DNA of 34,697 nt from DAOTUB01 sp034437455 (GTDB lineage: Bacteria; Chloroflexota; Anaerolineae; B4-G1): positions 1-34,697 of the forward strand of contig DAOTUB010000098.1 of NCBI GenBank assembly GCA_034437455.1. Reading direction: 5' to 3'. Positions within the stretch are counted from its first letter, which is position 1; the number at the start of each line of letters is the position of its first letter. Below, piece after piece: positions 20,288 through 27,647 of this stretch. Made by a program: the position numbers and the translations under genes. A model generated the notes under the pieces. That model did no database searches. It saw only the letters and a list, made by a program, of their open reading frames with translations, and was not told where the DNA came from.

Positions 20288-22088
20288 AGAACATGAGCAG
20301 GAAAATGGTAAACTGCATCGCATCCGCCACTCGGCGGCGCACGTGATGGCGCAGGCGGTGATGGAAAAGTTTCCCGATGGTCAGGTCGCCATCGGTCCGG
20401 CCATCGAGACCGGCTTTTACTATGATTTCGACCTGCCCCGGCCCTTGACGCCGGAGGATCTGGAGGAGTTTGAGGCTCGCATGCGCGAGATCATCGCCGA
20501 GGGGCACGACTTTGTCTACCAGGAGATCGACGAGGAAGAAGCCCGGCGCGTCTTTGCGGATCAAACGTACAAGCTGGAGCTGATCGACGGCATCCTTTCT
20601 GCTGGGACGGATGAAGCGGCCCCCCTGGAGTGGGCCGACGGCGAACCGCTGGAGGAAGCGGCCCAACTCTCGATCTACAAAAGCGGCCCATTCATAGACC
20701 TGTGTCGGGGGCCGCACGTGGAGAACACGCGCGAGATCAACCCGGACGCGATCAAGTTGCTCAACGTCGCCGGAGCCTACTGGCGCGGCGACGAGAGGAG
20801 GCCGATGCTCCAGCGCATCTATGGCACCGCCTGGGAGACGAGCGAGCAACTGGAAGAATACCTCTGGCGGCAGGAGGAGGCGACCCGGCGCGACCACCGC
20901 AAGCTGGGACGCGAGCTGGACCTCTTTAGCACGCACGACGTGGGTGGCCCAGGGTTGATCTGCTGGCACCCCAAGGGCGGGCGCATGCGCAAGATCATCG
21001 AGGACTTTTGGTACGAGGAGCACGATCGGGGCGGCTATGAGATCGTCTTTACCCCGCACATCGGCAAGGCCGACCTATGGGCCATCAGCGGCCACCTCGA
21101 TTTTTATCGGGAGAGCATGTACTCGCCGATGGACATTGATGGGCAAGAGTATTTTATCAAGCCCATGAACTGTCCCTACCAGATCCTGATGTATAACTCG
21201 CGCATCCGTTCCTACCGGGAACTGCCGTTGCGCTGGGCGGAGCTGGGGACGGTCTATCGCTACGAGCGCAGCGGCGTGTTGCACGGGCTGATGCGGGTGC
21301 GCGGCTTTACTATCGACGATGCCCACATCATCTGCCGGCCCGATCAGGTCGATGACGAGATCATGGGCGTCTATGACTTTAGCCTGCGCCTGTTACAGGC
21401 TTTTGGCTTCCACGAGTTCGACATCTATCTGTCCACGCGCCCGGAAAAGTTCGTCGGCGTGCCGGAGCGGTGGGACCAGGCACAGGAGGCGTTGAAGAGA
21501 GCGCTGGAGGCTCAAGGGTTGCCCTACCGCATAGACGAGGGAGGCGGTGCTTTCTACGGCCCCAAGATCGACATCAAGGTCAAAGATGCGCTGGACCGGG
21601 CCTGGCAGTTGACGACGATCCAGTTCGACTTTAACCTGCCAGAGCGGTTCGACATGACCTACATGGGGGAGGATGGTCAGGAGCACCAGCCCTACGTGGT
21701 GCACCGGGCGCTGCTGGGCGCGCTGGAACGTTTTTTCGGTGTGCTGATCGAGCACTATGCCGGGGCGTTCCCCGTCTGGCTAAGCCCGGTGCAGGTGGCG
21801 CTGATCCCCATCGCCGATCGTCACGTCGAGTTTGCCCGCTCGGTAGCGAAACAGTTAAAGGCCGCCGGGCTACGGGTGGAGGTTAACGACTCGAGCGACC
21901 GCATGCGGGCCAAGATACGCGACGCCCAGATGCAAAAGATCCCCTACATGCTCGTCGTTGGCGACCGGGAGGTGGAGGCCGGACAGGTGAACCTGCGACT
22001 GCGCAACGAGGAGGTGCGGGGCGCGATGTCCGTGGACGACTTCATCGCGTTGGCCCAGGAAGCAGTGACGGAGAAAAGACTGCTCTAG
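20280..22088 (+). CDS. thrS: Threonyl-tRNA synthetase lacking the N-terminal TGS domain
   Basis: 602 residues from ATG 20280 (GAGGAGGAAAAA before it). It begins directly with the editing domain: HSAAHVMAQAV (HxxxH) near residue 15 and the matching CRGPHV later. The class II core has motif 2 RYERSGVLHGLMRVRGFTIDDAH, the zinc-binding cysteine in NCPYQILMYNS, the zinc-ligand histidines (DDAH and VVHRALLGALERF region) and motif 3. The anticodon-binding domain follows (VQVALIPIADRHVEFA). The 60-residue TGS domain that starts most bacterial ThrRS is missing; the region upstream is T-box leader, not coding for it. Expression is set by the T-box. Confidence 0.95.
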   Translation: MSEEHEQENGKLHRIRHSAAHVMAQAVMEKFPDGQVAIGPAIETGFYYDFDLPRPLTPEDLEEFEARMREIIAEGHDFVYQEIDEEEARRVFADQTYKLELIDGILSAGTDEAAPLEWADGEPLEEAAQLSIYKSGPFIDLCRGPHVENTREINPDAIKLLNVAGAYWRGDERRPMLQRIYGTAWETSEQLEEYLWRQEEATRRDHRKLGRELDLFSTHDVGGPGLICWHPKGGRMRKIIEDFWYEEHDRGGYEIVFTPHIGKADLWAISGHLDFYRESMYSPMDIDGQEYFIKPMNCPYQILMYNSRIRSYRELPLRWAELGTVYRYERSGVLHGLMRVRGFTIDDAHIICRPDQVDDEIMGVYDFSLRLLQAFGFHEFDIYLSTRPEKFVGVPERWDQAQEALKRALEAQGLPYRIDEGGGAFYGPKIDIKVKDALDRAWQLTTIQFDFNLPERFDMTYMGEDGQEHQPYVVHRALLGALERFFGVLIEHYAGAFPVWLSPVQVALIPIADRHVEFARSVAKQLKAAGLRVEVNDSSDRMRAKIRDAQMQKIPYMLVVGDREVEAGQVNLRLRNEEVRGAMSVDDFIALAQEAVTEKRLL

Positions 22089-22098
22089 CTTCGTTTTC

Positions 22099-22134
22099 GC
22101 TCGGCTGAGGATCTGCCCAGATCCTCAGCCGAGC
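22099..22134 (+). terminator. Hairpin after thrS
   Basis: GCTCGGCTGAGGATCTG (22099-22115) and CAGATCCTCAGCCGAGC (22118-22134) pair perfectly over 17 bp with only CC between them. The following CTTTGTCGTTT is a poor T-tract, but the stem is strong enough to end or protect the thrS transcript. Confidence 0.7.
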
Positions 22135-22166
22135 CTTTGTCGTTTGGACAGAATGGTCTGAGCAAT

Positions 22167-22195
22167 TTGACACCTTTTCCTCATTGTGCTATCAT
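22167..22195 (+). promoter_or_regulatory. Promoter of infC-rplT
   Basis: Perfect TTGACA (22167-22172), a 17-bp spacer and TATCAT (22190-22195), about 50 nt before the infC start. Confidence 0.8.
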
Positions 22196-22246
22196 AGTAT
22201 GCACTCATGTTCGGGGTAGTGATACGATTGTAGGAGGTAAGACCTT

Positions 22247-22759
22247 ATTAGCAAGAAATGGTATCGTGTCAATAGGCAGATTCGAGTTTCTCCGGTGCGA
22301 CTCGTTGACGCTGATGGCAACCAGGTAGGCATCGTACCTCTCGAAGAGGCCAGGGAGGAGGCCATCGCTCATGGTTTGGATCTGGTAGAAGTCGCGCCGC
22401 ACGCAGATCCTCCTGTCGTTCGGGTGATGGACTATGGCAAGTTCAAGTACGACCAGGAAAAACGAGCACAGGAGGCGCGCAGATCTCAGAAGCACGTGGA
22501 GGTCAAGGAGATTCGTCTGCGTCCCAAAACAGGCGACCACCATCGCGATGTCAAAGTGCGTCGCGCCAGAGGTTGGCTGGAGGATGGGATGAAAGTCAGG
22601 GTACGCATTCGCTTCCGAGGCCGGGAGATCACGTATCCGCAGATCGGCCGCAAGCAACTGGAAGATATCGTCGAGGAACTGTCCGACGTGGGAGAGGTCG
22701 AGCAAAGACCGACCATGGATGGACGCACAATGTTGATGGTTTTGGCGCCGAAATCTTGA
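22247..22759 (+). CDS. infC: Translation initiation factor IF-3, starting at AUU
   Basis: 170 residues. The frame begins ATT-AGC-AAG-AAA-TGG-TAT-CGT-GTC-AAT, matching the conserved IF-3 N-terminus (ISKK-YRVNRQIRVSPVRLVDADG). AGGAGGT ends 8 nt before the ATT, and an in-frame TAA at 22238-22240 rules out any earlier start; the only codons in between are GAC and CTT. The first in-frame ATG-type alternative would delete the conserved start. IF-3 binds the 30S subunit and enforces start-codon selection, which underlies AUU autoregulation in E. coli. The C-domain is intact (KEIRLRPKTGDHHRDVKVRRA). rplT follows 34 bp later, without rpmI between. Confidence 0.95.
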   Translation: MSKKWYRVNRQIRVSPVRLVDADGNQVGIVPLEEAREEAIAHGLDLVEVAPHADPPVVRVMDYGKFKYDQEKRAQEARRSQKHVEVKEIRLRPKTGDHHRDVKVRRARGWLEDGMKVRVRIRFRGREITYPQIGRKQLEDIVEELSDVGEVEQRPTMDGRTMLMVLAPKS

Positions 22760-22793
22760 CGCGCGCCAGGAAAAAGTAAGGAGTAAAAAAGCA

Positions 22794-23144
22794 GTGAGAG
22801 TTAGAGGGGGAGGAAACAGGCGCCGTCGCCATAAAAAGATCATCCGGCAGACAAAGGGGTATTGGGGTACGCGGAATAACCTCTTCCGCCGGGCCAACCA
22901 GGCGTGGATGAAGGCTCAATGGTACGCCTACCGGGACCGGCGGCAACGACGGCGAGATCTACGGCGATTATGGATCACACGGATCAACGCGGCGGCGCGG
23001 TTGAATGATATGCCCTACAGCCGCTTCATTCACGGCCTCAAACAGGCGAACGTGGAGCTGGATCGCAAGGTCCTGGCCGACATCGCCGTGCGAGACGCGG
23101 AGACGTTTGCCCAGTTGGTGGAGGTGGCCAAGGGCGCGGTATAG
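22794..23144 (+). CDS. rplT: 50S ribosomal protein bL20
   Basis: 116 residues, GTG start with TAAGGAG upstream. It binds 23S rRNA early in 50S assembly. The conserved bL20 sequence is obvious: RHKKIIRQTKGYWGTRNNLF, ANQAWMKAQWYAYRDRRQRR, LWITRINAAARLNDMPYSRF, ELDRKVLADIAVRD. The first eight residues (VRVRGGGN) differ from the usual PRVKRG start. It is the last gene of the infC transcript; a terminator lies 24 bp after the stop. Confidence 0.95.
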   Translation: MRVRGGGNRRRRHKKIIRQTKGYWGTRNNLFRRANQAWMKAQWYAYRDRRQRRRDLRRLWITRINAAARLNDMPYSRFIHGLKQANVELDRKVLADIAVRDAETFAQLVEVAKGAV

Positions 23145-23168
23145 ATCTGACGTTGATGGGAAGTAAAA

Positions 23169-23199
23169 AGCGGGAGGCAAGAGCCTTCCGCTTTTTTTT
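23169..23199 (+). terminator. Terminator of infC-rplT
   Basis: AGCGGGAGGC (23169-23178) and GCCTTCCGCT (23183-23192) form a 10-bp stem with one G-U, loop AAGA, followed by eight T residues. Confidence 0.9.
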
Positions 23200-23245
23200 G
23201 GGGGGGCGTGCTATAGTCAGGGTGTCTTGGCGAAGGAGGGCGAAA

Positions 23246-23893
23246 ATGACCATCCGTGTACTGTTAGCCGACGATCACCAGGTGACGCGCGAGGGCATTC
23301 GTGCGATCCTGGAAGAAGCGCCGGATATTGAGGTCGTAGGGGAAGCCAAAGATGGTGTAGAAGCGCAACAATTGGTTGCTGAACTTTGTCCAGATGTCTT
23401 GCTACTTGATTTGGTCATGCCCGGCTTGCAACCGTATAAAGTTGAGAAATGGGTACGCATCAACTACCCGGAGACTATTACACTGGTGCTTACGGCTCAC
23501 GACCGGGATTATTATCTGGCAAAGATGATCGAGGCAGGAGTGGCAGGTTTTCTCGTTAAAGAAGAAACCCGCTCAAGGATCGTGGAAGCGATACGTTGTG
23601 CTGTACGGAGGGAACCTCTCATTACCGGAGAGCAGCTAGTCCGGGCCAGGCGCTGGCGCGAGGAGGTGGGCGAACGCTGGGACAACCTGTCCGAGCGTGA
23701 ACGTGAGGTGCTGCGGTTGTTGGCGGACGGGTTGAACAACGAGGCTATCGTCGAAGCATTGGGCGTGACAAGGAGGACAGTGGAAACTCACGTGACGAGC
23801 ATCCTGGACAAGTTGGGGGTCGAATCGCGGTTGCAGGCAGTGGTGTGGCTCCACGACCATCTGCCGGACGACCTGTGGAAAGCCACAGGATGA
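23246..23893 (+). CDS. NarL/FixJ-type response regulator (orphan)
   Basis: 215 residues from ATG 23246 (GAAGGAGG upstream). The receiver domain has the acidic pair D9/D10, phosphorylation site D55 in LLLDLVMPG, T83 and K105. The C-terminal LuxR-type helix-turn-helix is LSEREREVLRLLADGLNNEAIVEALGVTRRTVETHVTSILDKLG. It should bind DNA as a phosphorylated dimer. No histidine kinase is encoded anywhere in the window, so its partner is unlinked. The longer upstream frame overlaps the rplT terminator and is not the start. Confidence 0.9.
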   Translation: MTIRVLLADDHQVTREGIRAILEEAPDIEVVGEAKDGVEAQQLVAELCPDVLLLDLVMPGLQPYKVEKWVRINYPETITLVLTAHDRDYYLAKMIEAGVAGFLVKEETRSRIVEAIRCAVRREPLITGEQLVRARRWREEVGERWDNLSEREREVLRLLADGLNNEAIVEALGVTRRTVETHVTSILDKLGVESRLQAVVWLHDHLPDDLWKATG

Positions 23894-23994
23894 GGCTCGT
23901 GGTTTTCCACGATGACAAGCCTCCAGTATGTGGTATGCTGGTTTCGTTGCCGGAAGGTCCGGCGAGCATATCCATATACAGGAGGTGAAATACG

Positions 23995-24600
23995 ATGTAC
24001 AGAGTCCCAAAATTGTTTCTGGCGACGTTGGCGACTATGTTTATTCTTCTGGTTGCGGTCTCGGTGGTATTTGGTGACGGTTCTCGATGGACTGGGGAAA
24101 AGTGGTCTGCTCCATCCACGGGCGATGAGCGTGTGTCTTTTGATCTGGTCCGAAGCTCGTTTCCAGACTGGATGGAACAGCACATTGTCAGAGCTGCTGA
24201 GCGGTGGGACAACAATGCAGCTCTTGACCTATACGAGGCAGGTTCGGGATCACATCACTTCTCAAGTGTTGACTTTGATGATACCGTCTGGCCAGACACT
24301 TGGGCTGCAGCTACCACACGCAATTTTGAAGAGCCAAACGAGTCGCCAAGCAGCGGGTTTCTCTCCGACGTTGATACGTATTTCAACTCTGATTGGAACT
24401 GGAACACGAATTGTACATTCTCGTCAATGCAGGCTGATATTCGCGTCGTCGCGCTCCATGAAGCTGGGCATTGGATGAGACTTGTCGACAAGTGTGGTGG
24501 AGGAACCTCTGTGATGTGTTATAATGACATGGAAAGTCAATGCTTGACATCCCCTACAAGCGATGATTATACCCAGTTACGCAAGGTCTATGGGCGTTAA
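23995..24600 (+). CDS. Secreted metzincin-like zinc metalloprotease with Asp as third ligand
   Basis: 201 residues, AGGAGGTGAAA before the ATG. A signal peptide with a hydrophobic core (about 8-26) is followed by a short mature protein. HEAGHWMRLVD (155-165) is an HExxHxxxxxD motif: H155, E156, H159, and D165 in the place of the third His, as in snapalysin-type enzymes. The usual glycine of HExxHxxGxx[HD] is Arg162. SVMCY (172-176) is a plausible Met-turn. Cysteines 140, 167, 175 and 183 may form two disulfides. The gene is visibly poorer in G and C than its neighbours, suggesting transfer. Peptidase activity is inferred from motifs only. Confidence 0.7.
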   Translation: MYRVPKLFLATLATMFILLVAVSVVFGDGSRWTGEKWSAPSTGDERVSFDLVRSSFPDWMEQHIVRAAERWDNNAALDLYEAGSGSHHFSSVDFDDTVWPDTWAAATTRNFEEPNESPSSGFLSDVDTYFNSDWNWNTNCTFSSMQADIRVVALHEAGHWMRLVDKCGGGTSVMCYNDMESQCLTSPTSDDYTQLRKVYGR

Positions 24601-24635
24601 ATGGGATGCTGATATTAAACTGATGGGCCATGGAG

Positions 24636-24752
24636 TTGGACTTTGGACATTTGCAATCACAGAGTTGTCGCCAAAAGCGTGAACTGAACTGAAAAAGCCG
24701 CAAATTCACGCTTTTGGGGAAGTTACTCTCAAACCATTTGTCCAAAGTCCAA
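24636..24752. repeat. Nested perfect inverted repeats, MITE-like or RNA element
   Basis: The outer arms TTGGACTTTGGACA (24636-24649) and TGTCCAAAGTCCAA (24739-24752) are perfect 14-bp inverted repeats. The inner arms CCAAAAGCGTGAA (24671-24683) and TTCACGCTTTTGG (24705-24717) are perfect 13-bp inverted repeats. The two 21-nt stretches between outer and inner arms are equal in length but not complementary. No target-site duplication is visible. It sits between the convergent metzincin and recD2 genes; the rest of that 267-bp gap holds nothing I can identify. Confidence 0.7.
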
Positions 24753-24867
24753 TATAGGGATGACCACGCAAAATCCCAGAGAGCCGGTTCTTTTAAACAC
24801 ACAAGGATAGTCTCATCATCTCTTAGCTCGCGCTGGATTTTTACATCTGGCGCGTGCCTTTGTCAAG

Positions 24868-27132
24868 TCAGAGGTCCTGCCGTAGCCGCACGCTCAATCC
24901 CGAGTGCCGCTCCCGTACCTTGTCGTTCCGTACGGCAATGGCGATCGCCCGGCGCGTGCCTACCAGCACCACCAGCCGCTTTGCCCGCGTGATGGCCGTG
25001 TAGAGTAGATTACGCTGGAGCATGAGGTAATGCTGGGTCAGCGCCGGCATCACCACCGCCGTGTACTCGCTCCCCTGGCTCTTGTGCACCGAGATCGCAA
25101 AGGCGTGCGCCAGCTCGTCCACCTCGCCCCAGTCGTAGACCACCGGCCGGCCATCTATCGCCACCGTCAACGTCTGCTCCACCTGGTCGATCCCCACCAC
25201 CCGGCCAATGTCCCCGTTGTAGACGTCCTTGTCGTAATTGTTGCGCGCCTGCATCAACTTGTCTCCCACCCGCAGGATGCGCCCGCCCAGCCGCCGTTCG
25301 ACCTTGTGTGGCGAGGGAGGGTTGAGCGACTCTTGCAGGAGCACGTTGAGATTCGCCACGCCACACGCGCCCCGGTACATCGGCGCCATCACCTGTACGT
25401 CATCCACGGGGTCCAGCCCGAACTTTTTCGGGATGCGGCGCTGCACGACGTCCACCAGCAGATCGGCGGCCTCCTGTGGATCCTCTTGGGAGAAGAAATA
25501 GAAATCGTCGAATTCGTTGAGCACAGGGAACTGCCCCTGGTTGATGCGATGGGCGTTGACCACGATGCCGCTGTCGGCGGCCTGGCGAAAGATGGTGGTC
25601 AGCCGCACGACGGCGGCCCGGTCGGAACGGATGATGTCGCGCAAAACGTCGCCCGCGCCGACGGAGGGGAGTTGATCCACGTCGCCGACAAAGAGCACGT
25701 GCGTGGCGGGATCCACCGCCTTGAGCAGCCGGTTGGTCAGCAAGAGGTCCAGCATCGAGGATTCGTCCACGATGAGGCAGTCCACTGGCAACGGGTTCTC
25801 CTCGTTGCGGCGAAACCCATCCCGCGGCGAGTATTCGAGCAGCCGGTGGACCGTCTTGGCCCCGCGGCCCGTCGCCTCCGAGAGCCGTTTCGCGGCGCGG
25901 CCGGTGGGGGCGCAGAGCGCGTACTTGCATCGGAGCGCCTCCAGCGCCCCGATGACGGTGTGCACGCTCACCGTTTTTCCCGTACCCGGGCCGCCGGTGA
26001 GCACCGTTATCTTGTGGGTAAGCGCCGTTCGTACAGTCTGCTGTTGTTCGGGCGAAAGCTCGATGGCCGAGTTCCGCGTGATCTGCTTCAGCAGCGCGTC
26101 CCAATCGATGCTGCGGAAGGGGAGCAGGCGGGTGGTGGGGTTTTCGACCATCTCTCGCAGCCGGTTGGTGACGCCGATCTCGCCGTAGTAGAACGGGGCT
26201 AGGTAGACGGCCTGCTCCTCGCGCGCGGCAATCCCCCCCCGTTGTCCCCCCCCAACGGGGGGGGAGGGATAGGACGCTTTCCCCCCCGTTGGGGGGGACG
26301 AAGGGGGGGGATAATGATAGACCAACGTCTCGCGGCGTACCACCTCCTCGGCATCCAGATCCTCGATGGCTGTCCCGACCAGGTCGGGGGGGACGGTCAG
26401 CAGGCGGGTGGCCTCCGCCGTCAGTTCCTCCTCCGGCGCGTAGACGTGGCCCTCGTCGGCCAGTTGGCTCAGCGCGTAGGCCACGCCGGCCTGGATGCGA
26501 GATGGAGAATCGGGCGGCAGCCCCAGGTCGCGGGCGACCTTGTCGGCGGTCTTGAACCCCACGCCCCAGATGTCGCGGGCCATCCGGTAGGGGTCCTCCT
26601 GCACCACGTTCAGCGCGTCGTCGCCGTAGGTCTTGTAGATCTTGACCGCCAGGCTGGTCGAGACACCGTGGCCCTGGAGAAAGAGCATCACCTCGCGGAT
26701 CTGTTTCTGCTCCTCCCAGGCGCGAGCGATGGAGACGGCCCGCTTGGGGCCTACACCCAGCGCCTCTCGCAGTCGCCGGGGTTCCTCGTCGAGCACGCGC
26801 AGCGTATCCGCGCCAAAGCGCTGGACGACGCGCCCGGCGGTGACCGGGCCTATCCCCTTGATCAGCCCTGATCCCAGGTACCGTTTGATGCCCTCGATGG
26901 TGGCCGGGAGGACCTGCTTGCACTGCTCGGCCTTGAATTGGCGACCGTACTGCGCGTGGGTGGTCCATTTCCCTTCCAGGCGCAGGCTCTCGCCCGGCTG
27001 CACCTCCGGCAGGTTTCCGACGACGGTCACCAAGTCTGGTTGGCCTTCGACGTTGAGGCGAATGACTGAGTAGCCGTTCTCCTCGTTATAGTAGGTGATG
27101 CGCTCGACGGCGCCGCGGAGTTGATCGGACAT
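24868..27132 (-). CDS. recD2: RecD2-type ATP-dependent DNA helicase with a repeat-encoded insert
   Basis: 754 residues, longer N-terminus than RecD of RecBCD, as in RecD2. An OB-like N-domain (about 1-75), helix-hairpin-helix region (LIKGIGPVTAGRVVQRFG, about 90-107), then the SF1 core: Walker A TGGPGTGKTVS (379-389), CAPTGRAAKRLSE, Walker B DCLIVDESSMLD, GDVDQLPSVGAGDVL, and AFAISVHKSQGSEYTAVVMP near the end with the final YTAITRAKRLVVLVG. It is a 5'-3' helicase in repair. Residues about 275-303 (Pro/Ser/Gly-rich) are encoded by C- and G-runs and interrupt the normal sequence between YHY and EQAVYLAPFYYGE. Its upstream neighbour pncB points the same way. Confidence 0.93.
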   Translation of the reverse strand: MSDQLRGAVERITYYNEENGYSVIRLNVEGQPDLVTVVGNLPEVQPGESLRLEGKWTTHAQYGRQFKAEQCKQVLPATIEGIKRYLGSGLIKGIGPVTAGRVVQRFGADTLRVLDEEPRRLREALGVGPKRAVSIARAWEEQKQIREVMLFLQGHGVSTSLAVKIYKTYGDDALNVVQEDPYRMARDIWGVGFKTADKVARDLGLPPDSPSRIQAGVAYALSQLADEGHVYAPEEELTAEATRLLTVPPDLVGTAIEDLDAEEVVRRETLVYHYPPPSSPPTGGKASYPSPPVGGGQRGGIAAREEQAVYLAPFYYGEIGVTNRLREMVENPTTRLLPFRSIDWDALLKQITRNSAIELSPEQQQTVRTALTHKITVLTGGPGTGKTVSVHTVIGALEALRCKYALCAPTGRAAKRLSEATGRGAKTVHRLLEYSPRDGFRRNEENPLPVDCLIVDESSMLDLLLTNRLLKAVDPATHVLFVGDVDQLPSVGAGDVLRDIIRSDRAAVVRLTTIFRQAADSGIVVNAHRINQGQFPVLNEFDDFYFFSQEDPQEAADLLVDVVQRRIPKKFGLDPVDDVQVMAPMYRGACGVANLNVLLQESLNPPSPHKVERRLGGRILRVGDKLMQARNNYDKDVYNGDIGRVVGIDQVEQTLTVAIDGRPVVYDWGEVDELAHAFAISVHKSQGSEYTAVVMPALTQHYLMLQRNLLYTAITRAKRLVVLVGTRRAIAIAVRNDKVRERHSGLSVRLRQDL
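26235..26312. repeat. C/G-run palindromic repeat inside recD2
   Basis: Runs of seven to nine C or G alternate: a C run, GTTGT, a C run, AACG then G run, a spacer, C run, GTTGGGGGG, GACGAAGG and a further G run. The piece CCCCCCGTTGGGGGG is a near-palindrome. The segment keeps the recD2 frame. Homopolymer runs this long are prone to slippage and could switch the frame. Confidence 0.85.
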
Positions 27133-27647
27133 GGGGGAATAGTAGCAGAAAAGGGGCCAGCGCGCAAGAAGCGCACAAGAAAAGAGGGGGCGCCAGATAC
27201 TTTGGCGGCAATAGTACCTGGCGCCTTACCCCAACCACCCCGCACACCCTGAATGTTTCCCAAAATAGGAGGCTAAGAGCGAATGCCTGGAGGAGAGCAG
27301 GGGCGGGACTGCTAACCCCCAGGCACTACGGGCATAGTATACATCAAAATGAGTATTGTTGGGTTGCGTATGCGTTACGACAGTGTTTCAGGGCGTTAAC
27401 TAACTTGACGTAGGGTGGATTTTGCCATCCTCTCTTTGCTACCGGACACTTTTCTCAGGACACGGACGAACGTGGATGACACAGATGTTTTTTGTTTTCG
27501 GCGCGCGTCGGAAAAATCCCAGATCAAGTTCGTGTCCAAATGGACGCTCACTCAAAAAAATGTCCGTATCTTCTCAATATTCTGGGGAAAGTGGCAAATG
27601 TAGGTCGGATTTGCTATCCGACCTGGCGGCGGTTAGCAAAACCGCCC
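27133..27647. other. 515-bp gene-poor region with small hairpins
   Basis: No gene is evident. GGCGCCAG (27189-27196) and CTGGCGCC (about 27217) are inverted. Around 27283-27329, TGCCTGG/CCAGGCA with an inner AGCAG/CTGCT could form a hairpin. From about 27414 the DNA resembles repeat debris: GGAT-TTTGCC-ATCC at 27417-27430, then GGTCGGAT/ATCCGACC (27603-27610, 27616-27623) and GGCGGTT/AACCGCC (27628-27634, 27640-27646). The last two hairpins end at the pncB stop codon and may act as its transcript end. recD2 and pncB both read leftwards, so the region carries recD2's promoter. Confidence 0.5.
27603..27646. repeat. Two adjacent REP-like hairpins at the pncB 3' end
   Basis: GGTCGGAT-TTGCT-ATCCGACC and GGCGGTT-AGCAA-AACCGCC stand 4 bp apart. 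A related degenerate half-copy lies at 27414-27430 (GGTGGAT-TTTGCC-ATCC). The shared GGAT-TTGCY-ATCC core suggests one repeat family. Confidence 0.65.

Noticed and set aside
22207..22233. 8-codon ORF ending in the infC Shine-Dalgarno
   Set aside because: It has no ribosome binding site, and such short frames occur often by chance.
27283..27315. 10-codon ORF after AGGAGG in the recD2-pncB gap
   Set aside because: Too short, with no conserved feature; it coincides with a hairpin, which explains the sequence equally well.
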